DNA of 64,000 nucleotides from Soehngenia sp. (GTDB lineage: Bacteria > Bacillota > Clostridia > Tissierellales > Tissierellaceae): the NCBI GenBank assembly GCA_024637045.1, contig JAGXFX010000009.1, positions 124,001 through 188,000 of the forward strand. Direction: 5' to 3'. Of this stretch, positions 43,033-51,471 are shown in pieces. Made by a program: the position numbers and the translations under genes. The notes beneath the pieces were generated by a model. The model made no database searches, was not told the DNA's origin, and saw only the letters and a program-made list of their open reading frames with translations. Position 1 is the stretch's first letter. Each line of letters begins with the position of its first letter.

Positions 43033-43727
43033 TGGAGAATATTGTTGAAATACGGGGATTGACAAAGAGATACAACAGAACAGAAGCTCTTAAAAATATT
43101 GATCTGGATGTAGAGATGGGAAAGGTTGTTGGTATTCTTGGACCAAATGGAAGCGGAAAGACAACTTTGATCAAGCTTCTGACAGGACTGCTTCATCCGA
43201 ATTCCGGAGAAATTAAAATTGACGGACATAGTCCAGGGGTTCATACAAAATCTGTCATATCATATTTACCGGATAGAAATGCACTTTACAGCTGGATGAC
43301 AGTAAAGGATGCACTCGGGATGTACAAGGATTTTTACGAGGATTTTGATGAGAAAAAATCAGAGGACCTTCTTCAGTTTATGAAGCTGGACAAGGACATG
43401 AAGGTAAGCAATATGTCCAAGGGCATGAAGGAGAAGCTCAATCTGGCTCTTGTACTATCGAGAAAGGCAAAGATATATATCCTGGATGAGCCAATCGCAG
43501 GTGTTGATCCTGTGGCAAGAGATCAGATACTGGATGCAATTATTGAGAATTATGCCGAGGATAGTGCAATGATTATAACTACTCATCTGGTAAGGGATAT
43601 GGAGAATATCTTTGACAAGGTAGTATTTCTGGGTGATGGAGAAATAATGCTTTCAGGAGATGCAGAAGATTTAAGGGAAGAGAAAAACATGCAGATTGAT
43701 GAGCTATATAAGGAGATATTCGGCTAG
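43032..43727 (+). CDS. ABC transporter ATP-binding protein
   Basis: 231 residues with Walker A GPNGSGKTTLIKLL (~37), signature NMSKGMKEKLNLALVLS (~132; SKGMK instead of SGGQ, common in this BcrA/YtrB type), Walker B KIYILDEPIAGVDP and the H-loop THLVRD. It works with the permease encoded next. Translationally coupled to the GntR gene. Confidence 0.9.
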   Translation: MENIVEIRGLTKRYNRTEALKNIDLDVEMGKVVGILGPNGSGKTTLIKLLTGLLHPNSGEIKIDGHSPGVHTKSVISYLPDRNALYSWMTVKDALGMYKDFYEDFDEKKSEDLLQFMKLDKDMKVSNMSKGMKEKLNLALVLSRKAKIYILDEPIAGVDPVARDQILDAIIENYAEDSAMIITTHLVRDMENIFDKVVFLGDGEIMLSGDAEDLREEKNMQIDELYKEIFG

Positions 43728-43738
43728 GGGGAATAGAA

Positions 43739-44581
43739 ATGTTTAAATATGTAAAATACGAAATGAAAGGAACAATGAAGTTTCTTATTGGAGCAATAAT
43801 ACTGGCTCTGGGAGCCTCCACAGGGATACAGTTATTCATAAAGAGAGAGGCAGGCAACACCCTTGTGGGAGGGATGACAGTCGAGTCAGACATTATAGCA
43901 TTTCTTTTGCTGGTGCTTGGGTTTATCCTTATAGGATCGCTGATAGGAGCAATGGTATATTTGATATCATCCTACAGAAAAGAGCTATACGAAGACAGGG
44001 GATACCTGACATTTGCATTGCCATTAAGCGGAGGTCAGCTTCTTGGGTCAAAGCTACTGGTGGCTTTGTTCTGGGGAACTGTGATGGGACTGGTAATTGT
44101 TATCTACAACCTGATTCTGGTACAAGTGATAATGGGATATAATTTCTTCGACGACATTTGGAGTATAATCAAACAGATAGATAATTTAGGATTCCTTCTT
44201 ACAGGATCAATAATCACATCTCTTATGGAGAGTGCCGTTACATTGCTTTTGGTTTACTTTGCAATAACTGTAAGCAGGGTAAGTATAAAGAGCAGAAAGA
44301 TAGGAAGCCTATGGTTTCTGTTGTTTATTATCCTTGCCAGCGTAATTACCTATATTCAGGAACTTATTGCAAAACTGATGCCTATGTATCTTGACCTTTC
44401 AACCATGGGAATTATCGGTCAGAGAGAAGCGTATATCATGGGCATAGATTCACAGTTTGGAGGAACGTTATCCATCCAGGGAGTAGTTTCCATTCCGGGA
44501 CTGCTGTTTCAGATTCTGCTGATAGTCGGAGCTTTTTTCGCCACAGCTTATATGCTGGACAAGAAAATAGACATTGTTTAA
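43739..44581 (+). CDS. ABC transporter permease (YtrC/ABC-2 like)
   Basis: 280 residues with about six hydrophobic helices; the central LPLSGGQLLGSKLLVALFWG is a typical coupling region of ABC-2 permeases. Together with the preceding ATPase and GntR repressor it forms an envelope-stress-type export system; the cargo is unknown. AGGGGG lies just before ATG. Confidence 0.8.
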   Translation: MFKYVKYEMKGTMKFLIGAIILALGASTGIQLFIKREAGNTLVGGMTVESDIIAFLLLVLGFILIGSLIGAMVYLISSYRKELYEDRGYLTFALPLSGGQLLGSKLLVALFWGTVMGLVIVIYNLILVQVIMGYNFFDDIWSIIKQIDNLGFLLTGSIITSLMESAVTLLLVYFAITVSRVSIKSRKIGSLWFLLFIILASVITYIQELIAKLMPMYLDLSTMGIIGQREAYIMGIDSQFGGTLSIQGVVSIPGLLFQILLIVGAFFATAYMLDKKIDIV

Positions 44582-44592
44582 ATGAATAGAGA

Positions 44593-44649
44593 AACACCCC
44601 TGATTATGGTACAATAAAGGAGAAAAGAACCATAGTCAGGGGTGTTTTT
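44593..44649 (+). terminator. Long hairpin with T-run ending at the next start codon
   Basis: AACACCCCTGATTATGGT pairs with ACCATAGTCAGGGGTGTT and runs into TTTTT directly before ATG 44650. It is an intrinsic terminator for the ABC operon. Its right arm contains AGGGGTG, the only ribosome-site-like sequence of the next gene, so it could also hide that site. Confidence 0.7.
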
Positions 44650-45900
44650 ATGAGTAGAAGACTGATTGCATTAATGATACTGTTTTTAATACTGCTAGCC
44701 GTATTTGTAGTCTTGGTGATCAGGGCAGAAAATAGAAATATGGAGCAGCTTCGGAATGAATATCCGGAGCTTCCTGAAGATGCATTCAACCTGAGAAGTG
44801 ATGCTTTAAGGCTTTGGGCAATAAGACTCCCATTTGGGTTTATTCTTCCTTTGATTCTCCTTTTTACGGGCTTTGCACAAAAGATAAGTGTTTTTGCAGG
44901 TGAGCGATTTGGGATGATAATTTCAGGAATAATAGTAGGCCTAGCCATATTTGGCGTAATGTATCTTGTAAATCTTCCTTTTAGCTTTTACAGCTCCTTT
45001 ATTTTAAGACACAAGTACGGACTTACAGACCAGACTTTGTTGAGGTGGCTTGAGTTGAGTCTTAAGGGATTTCTCATCAATGACGGAATACTGGCATTAT
45101 TTATATGGATACCTTACATGATTATACAGTGGAGACCTGATGGATGGTGGCTTCCAATGGGAATACTGGCAGTACCTGTAGTAATTTTTCTTATCTTTGT
45201 TTCTCCACTTATTATAGATCCCATATTCAATAACTACTCACCATTGCCTGAAGGCCAGTTGAGAGAGGATATGGAAGTTATCCTTGAAAGGGGAGGAATA
45301 GAAGATGCAGAAATCTATGTTGTTGATAAAAGTCGGGATACAAAGACCATGAATGCATATATGACAGGAATCCTGTCAGGAAAAAGAATTGTATTCTGGG
45401 ATACTACCTTGAATAATCTTCAGGAAGAAGAAGTCTTGAGCATTGCAGCTCATGAAATGGGACATTATATAAAAAGACATATATGGAAGGGTATTCTGGC
45501 AGGTTCAGCAGGAATATTTCTGGTGCTGTACTTGGTAAATATCTCTGCAAACTGGATTTTAAAGATGTCGGGAGGTAGTTTTGGATTCAGAAATATCCAT
45601 AACTACGCATCCATACCTTTATTGATTTTTCTTTTGAATTTGTTCCTGTTCCTGGGAAATCCCATTGAAAATGGAGTTTCCAGACGTTTTGAAAAAGAGG
45701 CGGATTTGTATCAAATATCCCTTTCACAGGACAGGGAGTCAGCCGTAACCGCAATGACAAAGCTGTACGAAACGAGTCTGGGACTTCCACGTCCCTCAGA
45801 GTTATATAAGTTCTGGTACAGTACACATCCGCCTATTGAGGAGAGAATAGAATTTTACAGAACAGAGGAGTTTCTGTTTTTTGGAGGTGAGGAATCATGA
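44650..45900 (+). CDS. M48 family metalloprotease (Ste24-like)
   Basis: 416 residues of the CAAX-prenyl-protease-1/Ste24 type, with several membrane helices before and after the zinc motif HEMGH (~267) and a later ENGVSRRFEKEADLYQ third ligand (~342). THPPIEERIEFY at the end is typical. In bacteria it probably takes part in membrane protein quality control. The start codon follows a terminator hairpin with almost no free ribosome site. Overlaps the next gene by four bases (ATGA). Confidence 0.85.
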   Translation: MSRRLIALMILFLILLAVFVVLVIRAENRNMEQLRNEYPELPEDAFNLRSDALRLWAIRLPFGFILPLILLFTGFAQKISVFAGERFGMIISGIIVGLAIFGVMYLVNLPFSFYSSFILRHKYGLTDQTLLRWLELSLKGFLINDGILALFIWIPYMIIQWRPDGWWLPMGILAVPVVIFLIFVSPLIIDPIFNNYSPLPEGQLREDMEVILERGGIEDAEIYVVDKSRDTKTMNAYMTGILSGKRIVFWDTTLNNLQEEEVLSIAAHEMGHYIKRHIWKGILAGSAGIFLVLYLVNISANWILKMSGGSFGFRNIHNYASIPLLIFLLNLFLFLGNPIENGVSRRFEKEADLYQISLSQDRESAVTAMTKLYETSLGLPRPSELYKFWYSTHPPIEERIEFYRTEEFLFFGGEES

Positions 45901-46385
45901 TTTTTATTCCTGTTTTAATTGCAGCTGCATTATTGGGATTTCTTGTATATAAAATCGGACACAAAAGAAATGGTAAAAACGGAAGGTCATGGGTTATTAC
46001 ATTGATATCAGTTATCTTTGGAATAACCGTGCTTGTTGCTGGAATTCTACTTGTGATAGTTTTGGATCCTAAGGTTGAAATACAGGGAGAAATTATTCAG
46101 GTAAGTGGATTGTACAAGAGGAATATTGCCCTTAAGGATATTGAGGATGTACAACTTCAGGAAGAGATGCCGGAAATCATAGATCAGGTAAATGGGTTAA
46201 GTGTCGGGAATACGTTGAGAGGAACCTTCCGAATTGAAGGCGAGGAGCTCTCCACAATGTTTGTTCAGAAAAACGCTCCACCTTATATTTATATTATGAC
46301 CCGTGAGAGATTGTTCCTTTTGAACTTTAGGGATGAAGAGGATACGGAAGAGTTGTATATGGAGATTTTAGAAAGTTTGGAGTAG
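45897..46385 (+). CDS. Membrane protein with PH-like C-terminal domain
   Basis: 162 residues: helices at ~2-17 and ~31-55, then a soluble domain (QGEIIQVSGLYKRNIALKDI, FRIEGEELSTMFVQ, PPYIYIMTRERLFLLNF) with the strand pattern of bacterial PH domains. The function is unknown. Coupled to the protease gene by an ATGA overlap, so it may be its partner. Confidence 0.65.
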   Translation: MIFIPVLIAAALLGFLVYKIGHKRNGKNGRSWVITLISVIFGITVLVAGILLVIVLDPKVEIQGEIIQVSGLYKRNIALKDIEDVQLQEEMPEIIDQVNGLSVGNTLRGTFRIEGEELSTMFVQKNAPPYIYIMTRERLFLLNFRDEEDTEELYMEILESLE

Positions 46386-46417
46386 AAGAACAAGAAAATG
46401 GGTTGTTAGATTTAAAA

Positions 46418-46650
46418 GGAAAGTATGATGAACCGCTCTCGGATTCAAGATCAGAGATTTATCGCACTCGTTTCGAAAATTGGTTTGCTATCGATTAAGC
46501 GTACAGTTAGTTAATTACACGACCAAGTTCTTTATCTGTAGTTTGACCATTAGCTGTAGTGGAAATCACGCAAACCGGAATGATTTTCTCACTTCGAGCG
46601 AAAAATCTTGCTGATCTTTCCATATGATCGCTCTCTCATCATGACTTTCC
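46418..46650 (-). repeat. Dispersed repeat core, copy R2
   Basis: 233 bases beginning GGAAAGTATGATGA and ending TCATCATGACTTTCC: imperfect terminal inverted repeats extended by A/T flanks. Internal boxes ATTGGTTTGCTATCGATTAA, TGGAAATCACGCAAACC, GATCTTTCCATATG are shared with R1 (opposite strand) and R3. Inner arms GGTTTGC and GCAAACC also pair, so the element could fold into one long hairpin. No coding. Confidence 0.85.
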
Positions 46651-46976
46651 TTTTTTAATTCTGAGTCTTAGGCTTGTAGTTGTTTAAAGACTGGAGCATG
46701 GTTAATTAATGGTAGCCCGAAAGGTGCTTTGCTAAGCAGTTCATATGAAAGAACGACTAAAGAATCCAGCGAAGTTTTTGGAGTGCTTTGATTCCTCCAA
46801 GCGTAGCGGCATAGGAATCAATGGAAAAAATGAGCGCGTGATTCTTTTCGGACTTGAATCCAGAACTGTGTGTAAACACCTAAGGGCTTGTGAGAATAGA
46901 CTTTCCGAGGTGAAAAGACAAAAAAACAAATAAACACCTAAGGGCTTTGCAAAATCAGCTTTATCATTATACATTT
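46651..46976. other. Gene-free stretch with a 16-base direct repeat
   Basis: AAACACCTAAGGGCTT occurs at 46874-46889 and again at 46931-46946. A 62-codon open frame (46745-46933) has no ribosome site and ends in a low-complexity Lys/Gln tail; I do not call it a gene. CTTTCCGAGG between the two repeats resembles the outer end of repeat copy R1, so this may be decayed element sequence. Confidence 0.45.
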
Positions 46977-47240
46977 CTACATCTTAAACAAAAACCATTT
47001 GCACGTAAGGATCTCATACTTAAGCTCAAAAACCTTCTCAAGATTTTGAACAACACCCTCGCATCTATAAACAACCATCCTGTTTCCCGCCAGCTTTTCC
47101 TCCTCCTGAAAGAGAATCTTATCTATCTTAATCACAAGATTTGACCCGTCCTCAGCCTGAAGCCTGAACCTTAAGGGCACAGGAAACTTCTCGCCGTTGA
47201 ACCAGGCAATCATTTCTATTGGTTTCATTAATACTTTCAT
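46977..47240 (-). CDS. Small protein downstream of DNA polymerase IV, unknown function
   Basis: 87 residues starting MKVLMKPIEMIAWFNGEKFPV. Beta-rich in appearance (LRFRLQAEDGS, VIKIDKIL, VVYRCEGVV, FELKYE). AGGAGG precedes ATG and only 12 bases separate it from the polymerase gene, so it is in the same SOS-controlled operon. Small genes of this size follow Y-family polymerase genes in several clostridia; the role is not known to me. Confidence 0.65.
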   Translation of the reverse strand: MKVLMKPIEMIAWFNGEKFPVPLRFRLQAEDGSNLVIKIDKILFQEEEKLAGNRMVVYRCEGVVQNLEKVFELKYEILTCKWFLFKM

Positions 47241-47252
47241 GGCAAATGCCTC

Positions 47253-48494
47253 CTAAAGGTAACTGGACATCATGGGATAGCTTTCTTCCATGACAACTCC
47301 ACCTATTACAGGGTCGATTCCCGAGTGTAGAAAGCAGGACCGGTATATTGAGTTTTGACCGAACTTGGACCTGAGTGAGTCGATTGTTTTGTCCAGGCTT
47401 CTGTTTCTTTTATCAAATGGCTCCAGCATTGAAAGCTGAAAAAATTCGCTGGATTCAAGCTGTGAAAGACTTATTGAAAGGTGCCTTAAAGGCTCTCCAT
47501 CCCAAAGCTGATCAAACAAAAGAGCAGCATATTTATAGATTGTGGAAGTGGAATCTGTTGGCAGTGAAAGCTTCTTCTGATGTGAACAGGAATAGAAAAG
47601 GTGGTTTTTTATGGACACCGAAATAACCCATCCGCACATATCGAGATCCCTTGCCCTCATGCCGATCATTTCAGATATGGCAAGAAGAACCTTGTGAGCC
47701 TCCTCGGATGTATCCACATCAAAGGGAAGGGTCGTCGAATTACCCACTGACTTTATGGGAGTAGCTCCGCATCTTACTTCTGAATTCTCAATTCCATTTG
47801 CATATTCCCATATAAGGAGCCCGGGCTTTTTAAGCCAGGAATGTATATAATCCCTGTCCAGAGATGCCAGATGGCCTATAGTAAATATGCCTCTTCCGTT
47901 CAATTTTCTGGCAGTTCTCGATCCCACCATAAAAAGATCCTGAACAGGTAGACTCAGCATTTTTTCTTCCATTTGATGGTGAAAAAGAGTATGAATTTTA
48001 TCTGGCTTGGAGAAGTCAGATGCCATCTTTGCAAGAAGCTTATTAGGACCGATGCCTATGTTTACCGTAAATCCCAGCTCGTTTTTAATTTTATGGGACA
48101 TTTCTTTCGCTGCATCCATGAACGGTATGTCCATATTTGAATAATCCAGAAAAACCTCATCTATTGAGTAACGTTGAATCAGAGGAGAGTAATCCTGAAG
48201 AAGACTGACCATTGCATCACTTGCCAAAATATACCTGTAGTAATTGGGAGGGACCATAACCAAACCGGGACATTTTTCCCTGGCTGAATGGATGGTTTCT
48301 CCTGTTATTATCCCAAACATTTTTGCAGGGATAGACTTGGCAAGGACTATTCCGTGCCTCTTTTCCTGGTCGCCGCCGACGATGGAAGGAATATTCCTAA
48401 GGTCAGTCTGGGAGCCGTGTTGAAGCCTATATGCAGACTCCCAGGAAAGATATGCTGAATTTACATCTATATGAAAAATAATTCTATCTGACAT
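47253..48494 (-). CDS. dinB: DNA polymerase IV (Y family, translesion)
   Basis: 413 residues. Catalytic palm motifs FHIDVNSAYLSWE (first metal Asp near residue 7) and YSIDEVFLDYS (~105), then helix-hairpin-helix GRGIFTIGHLASLD and the little-finger domain. QLSMLEPF near the end is a plausible beta-clamp-binding motif. It copies damaged DNA. The ATG at 48494 has GAGGTG six bases upstream; the in-frame GTG at 48503 belongs to that site. Expression is probably SOS-induced (LexA box upstream). Confidence 0.92.
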   Translation of the reverse strand: MSDRIIFHIDVNSAYLSWESAYRLQHGSQTDLRNIPSIVGGDQEKRHGIVLAKSIPAKMFGIITGETIHSAREKCPGLVMVPPNYYRYILASDAMVSLLQDYSPLIQRYSIDEVFLDYSNMDIPFMDAAKEMSHKIKNELGFTVNIGIGPNKLLAKMASDFSKPDKIHTLFHHQMEEKMLSLPVQDLFMVGSRTARKLNGRGIFTIGHLASLDRDYIHSWLKKPGLLIWEYANGIENSEVRCGATPIKSVGNSTTLPFDVDTSEEAHKVLLAISEMIGMRARDLDMCGWVISVSIKNHLFYSCSHQKKLSLPTDSTSTIYKYAALLFDQLWDGEPLRHLSISLSQLESSEFFQLSMLEPFDKRNRSLDKTIDSLRSKFGQNSIYRSCFLHSGIDPVIGGVVMEESYPMMSSYL

Positions 48495-48534
48495 GGAAAA
48501 CACCTCTTATGTTGTTCTGTGATTTCATATTAAC

Positions 48535-48548
48535 AGAACAAGTGTTCG
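48535..48548 (-). promoter_or_regulatory. LexA/DinR (SOS) box
   Basis: On the minus strand CGAACACTTGTTCT matches the Firmicutes SOS box CGAAC-N4-GTTCG with one deviation, about 40 bases before dinB. Confidence 0.8.
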
Positions 48549-48602
48549 AAGTCAAGAAGGATAATTTTTCACAAAAAAACAAAAAACTTTATAAAAATCC
48601 TG

Positions 48603-48608
48603 TATAAT
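48603..48608 (+). promoter_or_regulatory. -10 box of the divergent gene
   Basis: TATAAT lies 33 bases before ATG 48641. No clear -35 box is visible. Confidence 0.4.
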
Positions 48609-48640
48609 GGAAAAAAGAGATAAAAAGGGAGTTGAGCCTA

Positions 48641-49798
48641 ATGAATTTGCTGTTTATAAGACCGGGAATAAGCAGAAGGAGAAAAATGCTTTCACCTGTA
48701 AGATTGCAGGAGCCACTTGAACTTGCATATCTTGCAAATCAGTTGCAGGATTCCATGCAGGATAAGGTAAAGATTACATTTCTTGATATGGAGCTTGAAA
48801 GAGGATCCTTTAAGAAACACCTTATCGAAATAAAGCCATCCCTTGTGGTTTTCTGGGGAGAAGAGGGACAAGAGGAGCTTGTTAATGAACAGGCGTCAAT
48901 GGTCAAGGACATAATTCCCGGTGCGTATGTGGCATTGGCTGGTGAATTATCAGAAGGAGACAATTCCCCTTATGTAGATTTGCTTTTTTGGAAAGATCCT
49001 GTTGAGGGTTTAAGTGAGACATTACTTGGGATAATCACCGAGAGAAGTCTTCAGGAGATGCATAGAAATGTTTCAACAGTTGAGAAAGAAACTATCGAGG
49101 AGCCTTTAAAAGAAGCAGACAGAGGAATTTTCAGGAAGTACCAGGACCGATATTATTTTCTTCAGTACGGCGGGACTATGGAGGTAACAAGTCAGCATAG
49201 ACTGGAATTTGATGAAAGCAGTCTTGTCGGAAAGACAGACAATCCATTGAGACCTCTAGAGGATGTAGCAAAGGATGTCGAATCCCTTGTGGGCTCGTCT
49301 GTTTATTTTAAAGACCGAGACCTTTGGAATGACCCTAAGAGATTGAAATCTTTTCTGGAAATTTTAAAGGGGAAAAATCTGGAAAGAACATATATATCCG
49401 TAGGTAACTGGGAAACAATACTTGAGAATGAGTCTCTTCTGGAGGAATTTGCAGGAATGGGACTTAAGGTTCTCCTTATGGAAATGGATTTTCCAAAGGA
49501 TGAGGATGACTGGATTTACAAGGGTGAAGTTCTCAGGATGATAAGAAAGCACGGAGTTGAGCCGGTTATTGTTATGAAAGAGAAGATGATCCAGGAGGAT
49601 CAGGAAGCACTTTCATACTGGCTGAAGGACAGGAAGGAAGGGCTTGTGATTCTTGAAGAGGAAGCCTTTGAGGAGAATAGATCCATATACAATGAGACCA
49701 GTATAAGTACCTGGATTTTCTTAAGGTGGACAAAGGAATTCGGTATGGGTGAAGGCATGAGAAGACAAAAAGAGTACAAAAATACTCTTCTGATTTAA
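48641..49798 (+). CDS. Cysteine-free radical-SAM/B12-domain-like protein
   Basis: 385 residues. The N-terminal ~130 follow the cobalamin-binding Rossmann layout of B12-dependent radical SAM enzymes (LLFIRPGISRRRK, PLELAYLANQLQD, IEIKPSLVVFWGEE). The second part follows the radical SAM barrel (MEVTSQHRLEFD where a TSRGCPxxCxFC cluster motif is expected, RPLEDVAKDVESL, VYFKDRDLWNDPKRLKSFLE). The cluster cysteines are gone, as is every other cysteine in the protein, and no DxHxxG cobalamin motif is seen. So it is a pseudo-enzyme; the role is unknown. ATG 48641 with AGGGAG nine bases before. Confidence 0.68.
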   Translation: MNLLFIRPGISRRRKMLSPVRLQEPLELAYLANQLQDSMQDKVKITFLDMELERGSFKKHLIEIKPSLVVFWGEEGQEELVNEQASMVKDIIPGAYVALAGELSEGDNSPYVDLLFWKDPVEGLSETLLGIITERSLQEMHRNVSTVEKETIEEPLKEADRGIFRKYQDRYYFLQYGGTMEVTSQHRLEFDESSLVGKTDNPLRPLEDVAKDVESLVGSSVYFKDRDLWNDPKRLKSFLEILKGKNLERTYISVGNWETILENESLLEEFAGMGLKVLLMEMDFPKDEDDWIYKGEVLRMIRKHGVEPVIVMKEKMIQEDQEALSYWLKDRKEGLVILEEEAFEENRSIYNETSISTWIFLRWTKEFGMGEGMRRQKEYKNTLLI

Positions 49799-49817
49799 TC
49801 AGAAGAGTATTTTTTTA
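49780..49817. terminator. Bidirectional terminator
   Basis: AATACTCTTCTGATT pairs with AATCAGAAGAGTATT, with A- and T-runs on both sides, between convergent genes. Confidence 0.88.
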
Positions 49818-49818
49818 T

Positions 49819-50586
49819 TCAGGCGATAATCCTTTCAGCTAACTTTGCTTTGTAAATGTCCAGAAGTTCATTTTCAGAAACATCGGCACTTGGCTTGTCC
49901 AGAATAATCTTTCCCTTGTCCAGCATAATAATCCTTTGTGAGTACTTCAATGCATCTCCCATATGATGTGAAACCATCATTGTAGTTATATGGTGTTTTT
50001 GGAGTAGCTCACGGGTTTTTTCCATGACAACGTGTGAAGTCTTGGGATCAAGTGCTGCCGTATGCTCGTCAAGAAGCAGCAGATCAGGATGCTTCATCGC
50101 CGCCATAATAAGGGACAAACTTTGTCTTTGTCCACCTGAAAGGTATTTTACCTGGGTGTGAAGCTTGTCTTCAAGACCAAGGTCAAGATCCTGCAGCATC
50201 TGAATAAACATCTCCAGATTCTTCTTTTTGACCAATCCTCTTAAGGAGAAAGTTTCTCCTTTTTTATTTGCCAATGATAAATTTTCAAGAATGGTAAGAC
50301 TCGGGGATACTCCCATCGACGGACTCTGATGTACACGACCAAGCTTTAAAGCTCTTTTCTCCTCAGGAAGAGAGGTTATGTCCTCATTGTTGAGAATGAT
50401 TTTACCTTTGTCTACGGGGAGACTTCCACTTACCAGGTTTAATAGGGTGCTTTTTCCACATCCGTTTGGCCCGATTATTGCGGTACATGTATTTTTTTCA
50501 ATTTCCAGATTAAAACCTTCGAACACGTCAATCTGGAAATCAGTATCTGAATTAAAGCTCTTCCAAAGGTTTCTTACTTTTAACAC
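49819..50586 (-). CDS. ABC transporter ATP-binding protein, TrpXYZ type
   Basis: 255 residues: Walker A GPNGCGKSTLLNLVSG (~40), signature YLSGGQRQSLSLIMA (~150), Walker B LLLLDEHTAALDP (DEH, as usual in this subgroup), H-loop MVSHHMGDALKYS. It powers import with the permease and lipoprotein encoded upstream. GTG start behind AAGGAGG; overlaps the permease gene by 35 bases. Confidence 0.88.
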   Translation of the reverse strand: MLKVRNLWKSFNSDTDFQIDVFEGFNLEIEKNTCTAIIGPNGCGKSTLLNLVSGSLPVDKGKIILNNEDITSLPEEKRALKLGRVHQSPSMGVSPSLTILENLSLANKKGETFSLRGLVKKKNLEMFIQMLQDLDLGLEDKLHTQVKYLSGGQRQSLSLIMAAMKHPDLLLLDEHTAALDPKTSHVVMEKTRELLQKHHITTMMVSHHMGDALKYSQRIIMLDKGKIILDKPSADVSENELLDIYKAKLAERIIA

Positions 50587-51451
50587 GGGCCTTACCTCCT
50601 TGCTTTTTTATTGATTTTATAAATGGACTTGAAAAATTGTTATAGCTAATAAATACAATTACAATTATTGCACTTATTGCTCTCAGATCTGTAGGACTCA
50701 TTCCAAGATCTATTGCAATTCCACCAATAAGCTTGTAGGAAACTGCTCCGATTATTGCCCTGGTGGTAATCGATAGAAATGAGGAACTTTTACTGACAGT
50801 TTCTCCGATTATAATGGATGCCAGTGCTACAACTATTATGGAAGCACCCATGGTGATATCCACAAAACCCTGGTATTGTGCCATCAACGAACCGCTTAAA
50901 GCAACCAGTCCATTTGCCAACATCAAACCGATGATCTTGTACTTGTTGCTGTTTTCTCCAAGTGAACGGACCAATGCCTCGTTGTCACCTGTGGTGATAA
51001 GAAGGTAGCCAATTTCAGTTTTCAGAAATGCGTCCAGAAGAAGTTTTATTCCAATTACTACAGCCACCATAAGAACAAGTGCCGAAATATCCGAAAACAG
51101 AGAATTAAGACTAAAGAGTGGGATATTGGCTTTCCCGTTCAAACGCAGGTTGAAGGAGTAAAGCATTGTCATGGTCAGAATACCTGCAAGAAGAGGCCGT
51201 ATTTTGAGCTTTACAAATAACAATGCCGTTACAAGTCCTGCCAAGGATCCATATCCAAATGCCAAAAGAGAAGATGTAATGGGGGAGAAGCCCGCCATTG
51301 CAAATTTCGCAAATACAAATGCTCCCAGTGGAAAGGTCCCTTCTACGGAAAGGTCCGCAATGTCCAATATTTTGTATGTTATGGTGACTCCCATGGCAAG
51401 GACTGCGAATATAAGCCCTTGCTCAAGGGAAGTAATAATAAGTGAGTTCAT
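50552..51451 (-). CDS. ABC transporter permease, TrpXYZ type
   Basis: 299 residues with eight or so helices. ITYKILDIADLSVEGTFPLGAF near the start is the hallmark of this permease subfamily related to branched-chain amino-acid LivH/M. Probable aromatic amino-acid importer because of the T-box leader. ATG follows GGAGGCC. Confidence 0.88.
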   Translation of the reverse strand: MNSLIITSLEQGLIFAVLAMGVTITYKILDIADLSVEGTFPLGAFVFAKFAMAGFSPITSSLLAFGYGSLAGLVTALLFVKLKIRPLLAGILTMTMLYSFNLRLNGKANIPLFSLNSLFSDISALVLMVAVVIGIKLLLDAFLKTEIGYLLITTGDNEALVRSLGENSNKYKIIGLMLANGLVALSGSLMAQYQGFVDITMGASIIVVALASIIIGETVSKSSSFLSITTRAIIGAVSYKLIGGIAIDLGMSPTDLRAISAIIVIVFISYNNFSSPFIKSIKKQGGKARVKSKKPLEEL

Positions 51452-51471
51452 GTTGGCCTCCTATGTCTATG

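Noticed and set aside
46418-46650. Repeat core as a CRISPR array or tRNA-like gene
   Set aside because: No short direct repeats with regular spacers and no cloverleaf; it is one long imperfect palindrome.
46745-46933. Open frame of 62 codons after repeat R2
   Set aside because: No ribosome site, overlaps the direct-repeat zone, and the predicted peptide shows no domain-like pattern.
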